A stretch of 64,000 nucleotides of DNA from Winogradskyella psychrotolerans (GCF_018860565.1 NZ_JAHKPS010000013.1:57444-121443), one strand, 5' to 3'. Shown: positions 52,073 through 61,337, counted from the stretch's first letter. Notes: generated by a model from the sequence alone, not told the origin. Made by a program: numbers and translations.

Positions 52073-53338
52073 CTAACTTTTTGAATAAATAGTATTTTGT
52101 GTTGAATCCTCATTAAGATTCAGTTTTATAAGATGCTCATTGCAAACCGTTTGACAATCTTCTAATAATTCGTCTTTTTGCTTTTTAGGTAGTGCTATTT
52201 CAGTTCCAATTGATTGAAACCACCCTTCTACATATTGATGGTGGTAATGAAGATATTTTTTTATTGGAAAAATAAATCCGTCAATTTTACTTTGAGCTTC
52301 AGAAGCTTTTCCTTTAAATTCAGTTATTTTTGATTTTAAAGAATCATTTTTCAAAACAAGCTCTTTTAATTGTGTTCTTATATTCGCCATCTCTTTCTTT
52401 TTCGCATTAATAAAGACATTAATTTTATCTAAACTTTCATGCTCCTTCATAACAAAATCGAATACTAACCCCCAAATAATATAAACTATAAATCCTGCAA
52501 AAATTATCACCCAAAACTCTGATTCTTTAACAGCAATAGATAGATCAAAATCTGGGGATGACGGAGTTCTATTAAATTCATAAATCTTTTTTTCAATAAC
52601 ATAAGCCAGTAATCCATCGAATAAAAAAGTAACTACAAATAGTAAAAACAATTTAATTTTACTAGCTATCCCAGATACCTTCTGCATCATATGTATGATA
52701 TAGCCCAATCCCATAAAAACAAAAGGGATAGTTACTATAAGTATTGCCTCTAATGCACCGTCTTGCATCGCTTTTGTAAAAGCTTGTGCATCGAATATTG
52801 CAGACGATAGGCTATCATCATTAAATTCTTTAAAAAACACTGAATAGGAAGCAGAAATGTAAAAAACTAATAAATAAAGTGTTATAGGCAACAAAAGTGC
52901 AAGTCCTATATAAAATTTAACTTTTGGATTTCTCTCTATAATAAGTCCATGATTATCTGGATTTACTCTTACATCAATAATATCCTCTTTTATTTGTGAC
53001 AATTGATTTTTACACTCAACTTGCTTTTCTTCATTAATTTCCTTTGCTGTTTCTAGTTTTTTAATTTCGGAATTGTGCCTCTCTATTTCTTCATAATAAG
53101 GTTTTTTTAGTTTTTCTTGCTCTATCTTTTGGTTTCTACATTGATCTTCAAAACTATTGTAAACATTCTGTAAACAAGCTTTTAACACAATAGGTTTACC
53201 TGATGCTTTTTGAGCTGCTGCAAAACCACTTTGATAATACGTTATTCTTATATTATCTTGATTCTTTGTGTCAAAACTTAGATCCTCATCTTCTAACTTT
53301 TCTTTTTTTACTGCAAAAAGGCTTCTTAATTTTTCCAT
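52073..53338 (-). CDS. Four-TM protein with cytoplasmic coiled coils
   Basis: A 421-residue protein of no recognised family. Residues about 68-120 form a charged coiled coil. Membrane helices lie near 141-162, 196-217, 228-248 and 275-296, and a second coiled coil spans about 300-355. The TerB-like gene precedes by two bp and the vWA lipoprotein follows with no gap. It could be the membrane scaffold that links cytoplasmic TerB to the extracytoplasmic vWA and EEP proteins. Confidence 0.7.
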   Translation of the reverse strand: MEKLRSLFAVKKEKLEDEDLSFDTKNQDNIRITYYQSGFAAAQKASGKPIVLKACLQNVYNSFEDQCRNQKIEQEKLKKPYYEEIERHNSEIKKLETAKEINEEKQVECKNQLSQIKEDIIDVRVNPDNHGLIIERNPKVKFYIGLALLLPITLYLLVFYISASYSVFFKEFNDDSLSSAIFDAQAFTKAMQDGALEAILIVTIPFVFMGLGYIIHMMQKVSGIASKIKLFLLFVVTFLFDGLLAYVIEKKIYEFNRTPSSPDFDLSIAVKESEFWVIIFAGFIVYIIWGLVFDFVMKEHESLDKINVFINAKKKEMANIRTQLKELVLKNDSLKSKITEFKGKASEAQSKIDGFIFPIKKYLHYHHQYVEGWFQSIGTEIALPKKQKDELLEDCQTVCNEHLIKLNLNEDSTQNTIYSKS

Positions 53339-53340
53339 AA

Positions 53341-53742
53341 TTACTCGTTTATTTTTAACAGAATTTCTTCAACTGACAGATTTTGTTTAGCACATTCTAG
53401 TAAAAAATCAACTAATTGTTTTAGGTTTTCATCCAAAAACCCAAATCTCTTACAATATTTAGACAATGTATTACGCTCATCTTCAGTAACAATACCATCA
53501 GCCCAAATCATTTTAGCTAAATCATTGAGGTATTCTATTTTCTGATTTAATGTGTCAGGTATTTGAGCATCACTTGTAAGTGGGTTTAGCAGAACTTGCT
53601 GCAATTGTTCTTCAGACACTCCTCTTTCTTCTGCAAAGTGGTACAACATTTTTAATTCAAGTATATCAAAATTGTCATCAGAAAATGCAATTTGATAAAG
53701 CCGTAGGAAATGACTTTTTAATTTATTTGATATTTCCTTCAT
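53341..53742 (-). CDS. TerB-like protein
   Basis: A 133-residue helical protein of the tellurite-resistance TerB fold: the acidic metal-type loops DDNFDILELK (22-31) and ADGIVTEDER (81-90) are spaced as in the two TerB half-repeats. It begins the four-gene operon. Ter-network proteins are associated with membrane-linked stress and phage-defence systems; the role here is inferred. Confidence 0.78.
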   Translation of the reverse strand: MKEISNKLKSHFLRLYQIAFSDDNFDILELKMLYHFAEERGVSEEQLQQVLLNPLTSDAQIPDTLNQKIEYLNDLAKMIWADGIVTEDERNTLSKYCKRFGFLDENLKQLVDFLLECAKQNLSVEEILLKINE

Positions 53743-53770
53743 AATACTCTTTTAATTTCAGTTTAATAAT

Positions 53771-53815
53771 CAAATGTATATGAAACTAAGAACCAACCCT
53801 TACGGTAAACCGTAA
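53771..53815 (-). promoter_or_regulatory. Promoter and palindrome upstream of the TerB operon (site 2)
   Basis: In minus-strand sense TACATTTG (53778-53771) is a perfect -7 box. No -33 TTG is present; instead the palindrome TTACGGTAAACCGTAA (53800-53815, seven-base arms) is centred about 44 bp before the predicted start, a position usual for activator sites. Confidence 0.55.
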
Positions 53816-53908
53816 TCCATCAAAAAAAATGACCTTAAAGAATTTGTAATCACATACTAAATGATTTTTCTCATGGTAAACAAACCTAACTGAAATAACA
53901 ATATTCAC

Positions 53909-53926
53909 CTTACGGTTTTCCGTAAG
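53909..53926. promoter_or_regulatory. Palindrome CTTACGGTTTTCCGTAAG (site 3)
   Basis: Seven-base arms CTTACGG / CCGTAAG around TTTT, 94 bp from site 2 and of the same core. Both lie between the TerB gene and the small lipoprotein gene. Confidence 0.55.
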
Positions 53927-54064
53927 CACTCTCAAATAATAAAAACAAAGTCTTCATATATTGCTGATATGATTAATTGTAAATAATAAAAAGAGGAATG
54001 ATATTTTGGTTAAAATCATTCCTCTAAAATCATAATTAATTTAACATCAGCCAACAATAACATT

Positions 54065-54226
54065 TTAAGTAACTACTGGATCTGGTGGCGGAGGTGGTGG
54101 CGGAATATCCTCTCCTTCATCACAACAAGCTTGTGGAGCTATTTCATCAACTAAACTCTCAGGGTTGCACGAAAAGAATGCTGTACTGAGGAAAACCGTA
54201 AAAACTATTACATATATTTTTTTCAT
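54065..54226 (-). CDS. Small proline-rich lipoprotein (53 aa)
   Basis: A 53-codon frame: signal peptide MKKIYVIVFTVFLSTAFFSC with a lipobox-like FFSC (Cys20), then NPESLVDEIAPQACCDEGED and a run of seven prolines. The ESLxDEIxPQACC segment followed by polyproline resembles a small lipoprotein type I recall from other flavobacteria. It was too short for the usual ORF cut-off. Its upstream region contains the hairpin at 54254. Confidence 0.65.
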   Translation of the reverse strand: MKKIYVIVFTVFLSTAFFSCNPESLVDEIAPQACCDEGEDIPPPPPPPDPVVT

Positions 54227-54253
54227 TTTGTATTAGATTAAAAATTAAACAAT

Positions 54254-54302
54254 AGTGTTGCTGTCCGAGAAATTCTCAGAGCTATAGTTGCTTAGCAACA
54301 CT
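54254..54302. repeat. Inverted repeat with inner hairpin
   Basis: AGTGTTGCT (54254-54262) and AGCAACACT (54294-54302) are exact complements; between them GAGAA/TTCTC makes a smaller dyad. It sits 27 bp upstream of the small lipoprotein gene, so it may be a structured leader. Confidence 0.5.
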
Positions 54303-54314
54303 TACTAAATTTTT

Positions 54315-54330
54315 GAAGAGACGTCTCTTC
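54315..54330. repeat. Perfect 16-bp palindrome
   Basis: GAAGAGACGTCTCTTC is self-complementary without a loop. A further dyad GGGAAGA / TCTTCCC lies just to the right (about 54334-54376). Purpose unknown; operator or small-RNA structure. Confidence 0.5.
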
Positions 54331-54495
54331 GCTGGGAAGATTGGAGAGCAGAAGTAAAACAGAATTATTTCTTCCCAAAGAATAGCACTATTTCACTTTG
54401 CTTCTCCATTAATAAAATTGAATTTTGTAAACCTTATTACACCTAAGGTGGTATTCAATTCTAAAGCAAAAGAATAAAGTTCATAATGGAATGTA

Positions 54496-54546
54496 TGGAA
54501 ATAGCATAGAAACTTTTTGGAAAAGAATTTCCATGCTATTTCCATT
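54496..54546. repeat. Perfect 13-bp inverted repeat upstream of the 54586 gene
   Basis: ATGGAAATAGCAT (54496-54508) and ATGCTATTTCCAT (54534-54546) are exact complements, with a 25-base spacer holding GGAAA/TTTCC. No T-tract follows, so not a terminator. The right arm ends 39 bp before the ATG. Confidence 0.5.
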
Positions 54547-54585
54547 GCTAATTTGTAGATTTAACAGGGAAATAAAATAAATGAC

Positions 54586-55257
54586 ATGCAAGAAAAATTA
54601 CTTTTAAAAGCTTTTGAAAAAGCAAAGAGCGAAGTGAATTCAGATAAAATTTTTACGAGAGCAAGACATTTATCGGAAAAGATTTATGAGATAAATCAAT
54701 TTACGTATGGAGAAAGGAGTTTAACAGAAAAATATAAAGTAATCTATAGTGATCCAAAAAGCGATATTAACCTTAGGAAAGAGGTATTGGATGCTTTAAG
54801 TAAATATTTGGATTATGACAATTATTATGAATTCACAAAAAACCATGAAGAAGCATCTTCTGAAAAAAATGCATTTGCATTTTTAAAAAAGCATAGAGTT
54901 ATAATTCTAGTAGTCCTACTACTAATTTCTAGTATGCTTATCTATAATTACACAACAAGACAGCGCTGGATGGTTTGGCAAAATGATCATTATGTAGAAG
55001 TTGATTTCGATGTAAAAAAATATAATGTTAATCAACTAAAAATATACAAAGAAGAACGTATACTTTATTTTAAAAAAATTGAACCAACATGTGATTACTC
55101 TTTTTTTAATGAGAATGGAAGTGTTTTAATATGGTATGGAAAAAATAAGGATAAGGAATTAGAATATTTCACTGCTCTAGGACTTCATCCTGAGACTAGC
55201 AAAACACTAAAACCAATAACTCAATATATGATAAACAAATATATTACTTGCCCATAA
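54586..55257 (+). CDS. Single-pass membrane protein, divergent from the TerB operon
   Basis: A 223-residue protein. The cytoplasmic N-terminal about 85 residues are helical (EKIYEINQFTYGERSLTEKYKVIY, KEVLDALSKYLDYDNYYEF) and could be a DNA- or protein-binding domain. A membrane helix at about 104-121 is followed by an extracytoplasmic beta domain. That layout suits a membrane-bound regulator or sensor. No family assigned; ends at its own terminator. Confidence 0.65.
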   Translation: MQEKLLLKAFEKAKSEVNSDKIFTRARHLSEKIYEINQFTYGERSLTEKYKVIYSDPKSDINLRKEVLDALSKYLDYDNYYEFTKNHEEASSEKNAFAFLKKHRVIILVVLLLISSMLIYNYTTRQRWMVWQNDHYVEVDFDVKKYNVNQLKIYKEERILYFKKIEPTCDYSFFNENGSVLIWYGKNKDKELEYFTALGLHPETSKTLKPITQYMINKYITCP

Positions 55258-55313
55258 CTATCAATTAAACGACAAACCCTTACAAGTTGAAATCTCGTTC
55301 TAATTACAATAGT

Positions 55314-55346
55314 AAAAGTCCAGTACGAAAGTACCGGACTCTTTTT
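55314..55346 (+). terminator. Intrinsic terminator of the 54586 gene
   Basis: AAAAGTCC-a-GTAC, GAAA tetraloop, GTAC-c-GGACT and a T-rich tail; 57 bp after the stop. Confidence 0.88.
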
Positions 55347-55384
55347 GTGTTTTTACTATGAAACTCATGTTATAACGGGTAAGT

Positions 55385-55735
55385 ATAAAAAAACCTAACA
55401 AATAAGACCATATTACATCTTACTTGTTAGGTTTAAGAACTATTTAAGCTCTACTTAAAATTATATTTTTATCAACTTTTTTTGATATAATGTTCCTGTA
55501 GTTGACATTGCTTTTACGGTATAAATACCATTAGGCAAGCCTTGAACAGAAATTTGTTTACCTTCTTTATCTATTTCACCTCCTTTAACACGGCTCATTA
55601 ATCTTCCTGTTAAATCGTGAATTTCGATAAACTCAATCGCTGTGACCACTTCAAAACTAAGCAATGTATAGCCTGACGTAGGGTTTGGCGAGAGCCTCAT
55701 TAGATCTGTAGTGTTTTCTGGTCTTAATGGAACTT
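55385..55735. repeat. 351-bp direct duplication, copy 1
   Basis: Covers the terminator and the last about 92 codons of the large T9SS protein. By eye it differs from 61762-62112 at one base (55410 versus 61787); similarity falls at once beyond 55736. Confidence 0.85.
55387..55434 (-). terminator. Terminator of the T9SS surface-protein gene
   Basis: AAACCTAACAAATAAGA and TCTTACTTGTTAGGTTT form a 17-bp stem with one non-Watson-Crick pair; the seven A's on its left give U's in the minus-strand transcript. Ends 27 bp after the stop. Confidence 0.88.
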
Positions 55736-58700
55736 GTGATGCCTCTGGTAAATACTGTATAAGTGTGGCTTTAGTTTCGGTACCACTATCATTTCTATAA
55801 TTAGATATACCTCCACGACCTCTAAGATGAATACTTACCAAATCGGTTTCTCCATCACTATACACTTGTACTCGTAATGCAGCAGCAGTTATGGTTGACT
55901 CATATCTGCCATCCCATTCGTAGATACCACTATCAATCCAGCCACCTTGGCCTTCTTCTATCGTGATCCATTCGTCATTGTTTAAATAACTCACTCTCCA
56001 CATCGCATTAGGTTGTGGTTGATTAGCATAAGTACCTCCAAAAGTAACATAGTTAATGGCTTTTGGTACTGTCCAATCTACTTGCCATACAAAACCATTA
56101 TCTGCCTCTGGACGTCCTAAATTCTGCCCAAATGCTACACCATACTCATTCCAATCTGTTCTTATAAAATAATCATCTATAGACGGATCATATAAAATAG
56201 CTTGTGGTCTGCCACGGCCATCAGGTGTTGATCCTGTTACGGTTGCATCTTCCAAGAGTGCTAAGTTGATACTCTCATCTGGTTCATTTACTGCGGTACC
56301 ATCACTTACCGTGACTTCCTTAGAAATTGTACCTACTAAACCATCGTTATCTGTAACTTGTAACGTTACTACATAAATCCCTGGAGATGCATAATTATGC
56401 ACTACTATTGGTCCAGAATTAGAAGTATTACCATCACCAAAATTCCATTGGTAATTTACTATACTACCATCTTCTATAGTAGTACTACTATCAAAAGTAA
56501 CATTAAGTGCATCTGTAGCAGCCGTAAAATTGGCTATTGGTGTACCTACAGGAGCCAAATACTGAATAAGTGTTGCCTTTGTAGCTGTATTACTATCATT
56601 TGTTCTATTAGAAATACCTCCACGGCCTCTAAGATGAATACTTACTAAATCGGTTTCTCCATCGCTATAAATCTGCACACGTAATGCATCTGCTGTTATT
56701 GCTGGTGATGCTGTACCATCCCATTCATAAATACCACTATCTATCCAGCCTCCTTGGCCTTCGTCTAACGTTATCCATTCCTCATTATTGAGGTAACTTA
56801 TTCTCCACATCGCATTGGGTTGTGGCTGATTATAATACGCGCCACCAAAAGTAACATAATTAATCGCTTTTGGAGTAGACCAATCTACTTGCCATTTAAA
56901 ACCATTATCTGCATCTGGACGCCCTAGATTCTCACCAAAACCAACTCCGTATTCATTGTAATCGGTTATTATATGATAATCATTAATTAAAGGATCATAA
57001 AGTATAGCCTGTGGTGTACCACGACCGTTAGAAACAGAACCAGATAAAATAGCTTCATCTAAAAGTGCTAAGTTGCTGTTTTCATTTGGGTCGTTGTCTG
57101 CAATTACGATATCGCAACCATCTGGGATGCCATTTTCATTAAGGTCTATGTTGTCGTCAAAACCTTCGCAAACATCAAACTCATTACAAACACCGTCGCC
57201 ATCAGTATCGAGAATTTCATTATTTCTATAAATCGAAAATCTGAGATTAGCATTTTCATATGGGTATAGATATGGTACACTTATACCAACCCATGAAAGT
57301 GATCCACCCTCATAATTCTCTGTTTTTGGATAGCTTACATATACATGATTCTTTTTTTCGAATGGTGTAATTATATAATAATAAGAATTACCAGGAGTTA
57401 AGCTTACTGAATCACTAAACTTAAAATCTAGCCCATTACCACCAATAGAAATAGGTTGAGTCCCATCATCTGAATTAAAATAAATAGCATGTGTAGAAGC
57501 AACAGGGTTAACTGGCACAATTGCTTCAGCAATACCTTCGTATAGATCTAAAGTAAATACAAAATCAGAATGTATACTAGGTTTCATATTAACCTGAATT
57601 CCATCTACTTCAGTTATATCCTCTGGCACTGTAAAAGTTTGAACTAGATAATTATCAGGTAGTTCTATATTTATTTCATTATAATCTTGTAGTTCTTCTA
57701 GATTTTCTATAACGCCTAAATAATCACTAACACAACTTTGCACATTTACTATTCTTGTTACCTCTGTGGCTGTATTACCTGCATTATCAGAAACATTATA
57801 AGTTATGCTGTAGCTACCTAAAATGCTAGTATCTACTCCTGAAGCATCTATAATTATATTTTCTGATAAATCCCCCTCTATATTATCTGTCGCAATTGCA
57901 CCTAATTCTTGATAAGTATCTCCAACGTTAAGATTTAATGGGTTATTTCCTAGCAAAGTGATTATTGGTGCTGTCTCATCAATTATATCAGGTCCACACT
58001 TATAAATTGAAAAAGTGATATCAGCATTAGCGTCGTGGTGATAAAAGGTGCCATCATCGTTTAATCGAAAGGAAGCTCCATCAGGGTAAGGGTTTGCCCA
58101 TGGTGTAGAATTTAATGCATATCCGCCATATCCATGATAATCATCATACGTTTCTGGAGTAAGTGAAAAATAATAATTATCTCCTGGTATAAGACTTAAA
58201 GTGTTAGCAAATTGAAACTGCACTTCATAACCACTATATGTTTCCTCACTTGAAGCTTGTGCATAAATAGAAGAAGAAGCAATAACTGGATCTAGTCCAT
58301 CCGTAGTTAATCCTTTATAAAGTTTTACAGTGAATTTATAATCTGCTCTCAATTCGGAAAATGCCAAAGTAATGCCATCTATTTCGTTAACACCTATAGG
58401 TACAACAAAAGATTGACCAAAGCTCATACGTATCGAAGGAACCGAGGCAATACCACCGGTCCAAACGTTATTTTCAATTTGAGGAATTCTATTTATACAA
58501 GGTTCAATAAATACTAATGTATCATTTACATTTACCATTCTAGTCACTTCTGTAGCTGCATTAGCAGCAGCATCAGATACATTATAGGTTACCATGTAAT
58601 TACCTGCAGTACTTGTATCTACTGCTGAGGCATCTATAACAATAGTATCCGTAAGATCGCCATCTACGTCATCTAGTGCTGTAGCGCCAAACTCTTGGTA

Positions 58701-61337
58701 AGTATCGCCTACATTGAGTTCTATAGGGTTATCGCCAAGTAAAGTGATTATTGGTGCTGTTTCGTCTATTTCAACCATCAACACCTCAACATTATCGGAT
58801 GCTGAACCTGTACAACCACTTGCGTTTGTAAAAGTATATGTTAGCGTATGCGTATCAACTCCTGCTACTGCTGGGTCAAAACTATAGGTAAGTCCATTAC
58901 CATCATCTGTAACACCAGGTCCAGAATATATACCACCTGTTGGCAATCCGCCACCAAGACCTGTCTGTACTCCTACATCTTCATCTAAGTCTGCTGGTGC
59001 TGTAAAAGTTACTGTTGGTGAAGGTGTAATATATATAGTTACAGCTGCACTAGATACCGCAGTACAGTCATCAGATAAATTATCTGGGGTTGTATTGTCT
59101 GACTTCACAACTATTCTGTAATAATAATTGTCTGGTACGGTTGGTGTCACTGTTACAGTAGAGCCTGTTGCTCCTACTATGTCTTGCCATGGTGTACTAA
59201 AATCTGATGGTAAGAACTGCCATTGAAAACTTAGGCTACCATTACCTGTAAACTCAGATTCTAATAGAAAACTATCCGTACTGCCTTCACAAACCTGTAA
59301 ATAATATTCTCCATTTACCGTAGTGGTTTGTATAGCTACTTCGCATATAGGAGTTTCATCTACATCTGTAACATTAATTGATAAATTCTGGAGGGTCTGT
59401 GCACCTTGAGAATCTGTGATTAGAACTCTTATATTATAGCCATTATTTCCACCATAATCCTGTGGGTTTTCAAAATCAGGAGCTACAGTAAAAGTGACCA
59501 CACCAGTATTAGCCTCAATATCAAACAAGTTGCGATCAATTCCATCAGTCGTTGATATTGCATACGTTAAATCTAAGCCTGCAAGATCATCTTCCACATC
59601 TGTAGCATCAACATTATAAGCAAATGTTTGATTTTCTTCTACAGATACGGTAATATTATTTCCACCTACTGCCACTGGTTGTGTATTACTCGCAACCGCA
59701 AACACCTCAACATCATCTGATGCTGAACCTGTGCAGCTACTTGCATTTGTAAAAGTATATGTTAGTGTATGTGTATCTACTCCTGCTACTGTTGGGTCGA
59801 AGCTATAAGTTAGGCCGTTACCATCGTCTGTGACACCAGAGCCACTATAAATACCTCCTGTTGGTAATCCGCCACCAAGGTTTGCCTGTACTCCTGCATC
59901 TTCATCTAAGTCTGCTGGTGCTATGAATGTTACCGTGGGATTTGGGTTCTCTACAGTTGTAACAGAACCCGTACCTGTACATCCGTTAGCATCAGTAACT
60001 GTAACTGTAAATGTTTCGGCTGTGTTTACTGAAATGGTTGGCGTAGTTTCACCAGTTGACCAAAGGTAATTTTCATAGTCTCCAGCATCTAAAACGGTTG
60101 AGCTGCCTGTACAAAAATTAGTTGCACCGCTTATTGTGGGTGTTGGTAATGCATTTACCGTTATTTCCACATATGGTTGGTTACTAACTGAGTTTCCACA
60201 ACCATCATAAACATCTAGACTTGATAAAGTATATGTAGTGTCACTTGTTGGATTTACGTCTATACTCCAAGATCCATTTCCTGAGCTATCCACAAAAATA
60301 TAATCAAAATTACCGTTAACATCTTCTGACGATATTGTTAGACCCCAACCCTCATCATTACCTGATTGAAGACCGTTTAACGTTACAGTACCGCCTATTG
60401 TTGTACCGTTTCCGTTGCAAATATTACTACTACCTATAACTTCTACTGTTGCTGTTGAAGAATTAGGAACAGTAAAGGAAGGAGAAAAAGCACTTTCGCT
60501 GTTGCCGTCGTAGGCAGTTACTTGCACAACATCTCCTGGTGAAAATCTAGGGTTAAGAGGGGCCAACCAATAATTTCCATTACCATTGTTAGGATTATAA
60601 ACCGTAGTTGTATAAGCTATACTGCCATTTTTATATATTCTAATAATAGTGCCAACTGGATTAGATGTATATCCTAATAAAACTGAGCTAGCAGTGCATA
60701 TAGGACTATTAAAAATTGTTGGGACTTCTAGTGTGTTGCTCACAGCCATAATATCCACGTTAATATTATGGAACCCAAAATTATTTAAATCAGAAACTCC
60801 TGTTGGAGTAATTTTTACCTGAGAAATATCTAGAGCATTAACCGGATTAGAGGTCACCAAAGTTCCACTACCTACACCATAGGTAGTAGGATTAGAAATA
60901 ACATCACCATCTTGATTTGTAACTGAAATAGTGCCTTGTCCAAGTGTATCATAATCAATACTATTAAGACTGAAGTTTGTAGGGCTTCCATTCTTTGTAA
61001 TAGATAACGTGTAAGGCGTCAATGGATCTATAGCACTTAAGTAAAATATAAGATCTCCTCCTCCAAGATGATCGAGCTCTTCATTACCGGAATGAAAAAC
61101 AGTTAATACATAAGTATCGCCTCCACTAACAATCGTTTCTGTAATACTTGTACCATTATCAACAGCTGTATCAATCGTAAAATTCAAGTTTTGAGCATTA
61201 CTTTGCCAACTAAAGGCAAGTATAACCAACAGTAAAAACTTTGTTATGCCGTTACGAGCGAGATGAATTGCATCTTTATCGAAAATTGAAAAAGAGAATT
61301 TCTTGTTTTGAAATTGGAATGTTGTTTTTGTTTTCAT
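55461..61337 (-). CDS. Large multidomain T9SS-secreted surface protein
   Basis: A 1,958-residue protein. An N-terminal extended signal peptide (hydrophobic 32-46) ends near NAQ. Domains in approximate order: two PTVTFxAPADLDED repeats (about 460-546 and 770-850), a cadherin-like domain (549-675), two DUF5011 Ig-like domains (856-936, 1120-1196), a calcium-binding thrombospondin-3-type segment (1373-1418), two copies of a 175-residue jelly-roll-like repeat (1418-1593, 1688-1860) around a PKD domain (1603-1682), and a C-terminal type A sorting domain (SPNPTSGYTLLSFE ... LIKI). It is likely exported by T9SS and anchored at the cell surface, with an adhesive or glycan-binding role. Confidence 0.88.
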   Translation of the reverse strand: MKTKTTFQFQNKKFSFSIFDKDAIHLARNGITKFLLLVILAFSWQSNAQNLNFTIDTAVDNGTSITETIVSGGDTYVLTVFHSGNEELDHLGGGDLIFYLSAIDPLTPYTLSITKNGSPTNFSLNSIDYDTLGQGTISVTNQDGDVISNPTTYGVGSGTLVTSNPVNALDISQVKITPTGVSDLNNFGFHNINVDIMAVSNTLEVPTIFNSPICTASSVLLGYTSNPVGTIIRIYKNGSIAYTTTVYNPNNGNGNYWLAPLNPRFSPGDVVQVTAYDGNSESAFSPSFTVPNSSTATVEVIGSSNICNGNGTTIGGTVTLNGLQSGNDEGWGLTISSEDVNGNFDYIFVDSSGNGSWSIDVNPTSDTTYTLSSLDVYDGCGNSVSNQPYVEITVNALPTPTISGATNFCTGSSTVLDAGDYENYLWSTGETTPTISVNTAETFTVTVTDANGCTGTGSVTTVENPNPTVTFIAPADLDEDAGVQANLGGGLPTGGIYSGSGVTDDGNGLTYSFDPTVAGVDTHTLTYTFTNASSCTGSASDDVEVFAVASNTQPVAVGGNNITVSVEENQTFAYNVDATDVEDDLAGLDLTYAISTTDGIDRNLFDIEANTGVVTFTVAPDFENPQDYGGNNGYNIRVLITDSQGAQTLQNLSINVTDVDETPICEVAIQTTTVNGEYYLQVCEGSTDSFLLESEFTGNGSLSFQWQFLPSDFSTPWQDIVGATGSTVTVTPTVPDNYYYRIVVKSDNTTPDNLSDDCTAVSSAAVTIYITPSPTVTFTAPADLDEDVGVQTGLGGGLPTGGIYSGPGVTDDGNGLTYSFDPAVAGVDTHTLTYTFTNASGCTGSASDNVEVLMVEIDETAPIITLLGDNPIELNVGDTYQEFGATALDDVDGDLTDTIVIDASAVDTSTAGNYMVTYNVSDAAANAATEVTRMVNVNDTLVFIEPCINRIPQIENNVWTGGIASVPSIRMSFGQSFVVPIGVNEIDGITLAFSELRADYKFTVKLYKGLTTDGLDPVIASSSIYAQASSEETYSGYEVQFQFANTLSLIPGDNYYFSLTPETYDDYHGYGGYALNSTPWANPYPDGASFRLNDDGTFYHHDANADITFSIYKCGPDIIDETAPIITLLGNNPLNLNVGDTYQELGAIATDNIEGDLSENIIIDASGVDTSILGSYSITYNVSDNAGNTATEVTRIVNVQSCVSDYLGVIENLEELQDYNEINIELPDNYLVQTFTVPEDITEVDGIQVNMKPSIHSDFVFTLDLYEGIAEAIVPVNPVASTHAIYFNSDDGTQPISIGGNGLDFKFSDSVSLTPGNSYYYIITPFEKKNHVYVSYPKTENYEGGSLSWVGISVPYLYPYENANLRFSIYRNNEILDTDGDGVCNEFDVCEGFDDNIDLNENGIPDGCDIVIADNDPNENSNLALLDEAILSGSVSNGRGTPQAILYDPLINDYHIITDYNEYGVGFGENLGRPDADNGFKWQVDWSTPKAINYVTFGGAYYNQPQPNAMWRISYLNNEEWITLDEGQGGWIDSGIYEWDGTASPAITADALRVQIYSDGETDLVSIHLRGRGGISNRTNDSNTATKATLIQYLAPVGTPIANFTAATDALNVTFDSSTTIEDGSIVNYQWNFGDGNTSNSGPIVVHNYASPGIYVVTLQVTDNDGLVGTISKEVTVSDGTAVNEPDESINLALLEDATVTGSTPDGRGRPQAILYDPSIDDYFIRTDWNEYGVAFGQNLGRPEADNGFVWQVDWTVPKAINYVTFGGTYANQPQPNAMWRVSYLNNDEWITIEEGQGGWIDSGIYEWDGRYESTITAAALRVQVYSDGETDLVSIHLRGRGGISNYRNDSGTETKATLIQYLPEASQVPLRPENTTDLMRLSPNPTSGYTLLSFEVVTAIEFIEIHDLTGRLMSRVKGGEIDKEGKQISVQGLPNGIYTVKAMSTTGTLYQKKLIKI

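Noticed and set aside
54190..54201. Fourth palindrome copy (TTACGGTTTTCC in minus sense)
   Set aside because: Only one arm and the centre match, and it lies within the lipoprotein signal-peptide codons; treated as chance similarity.
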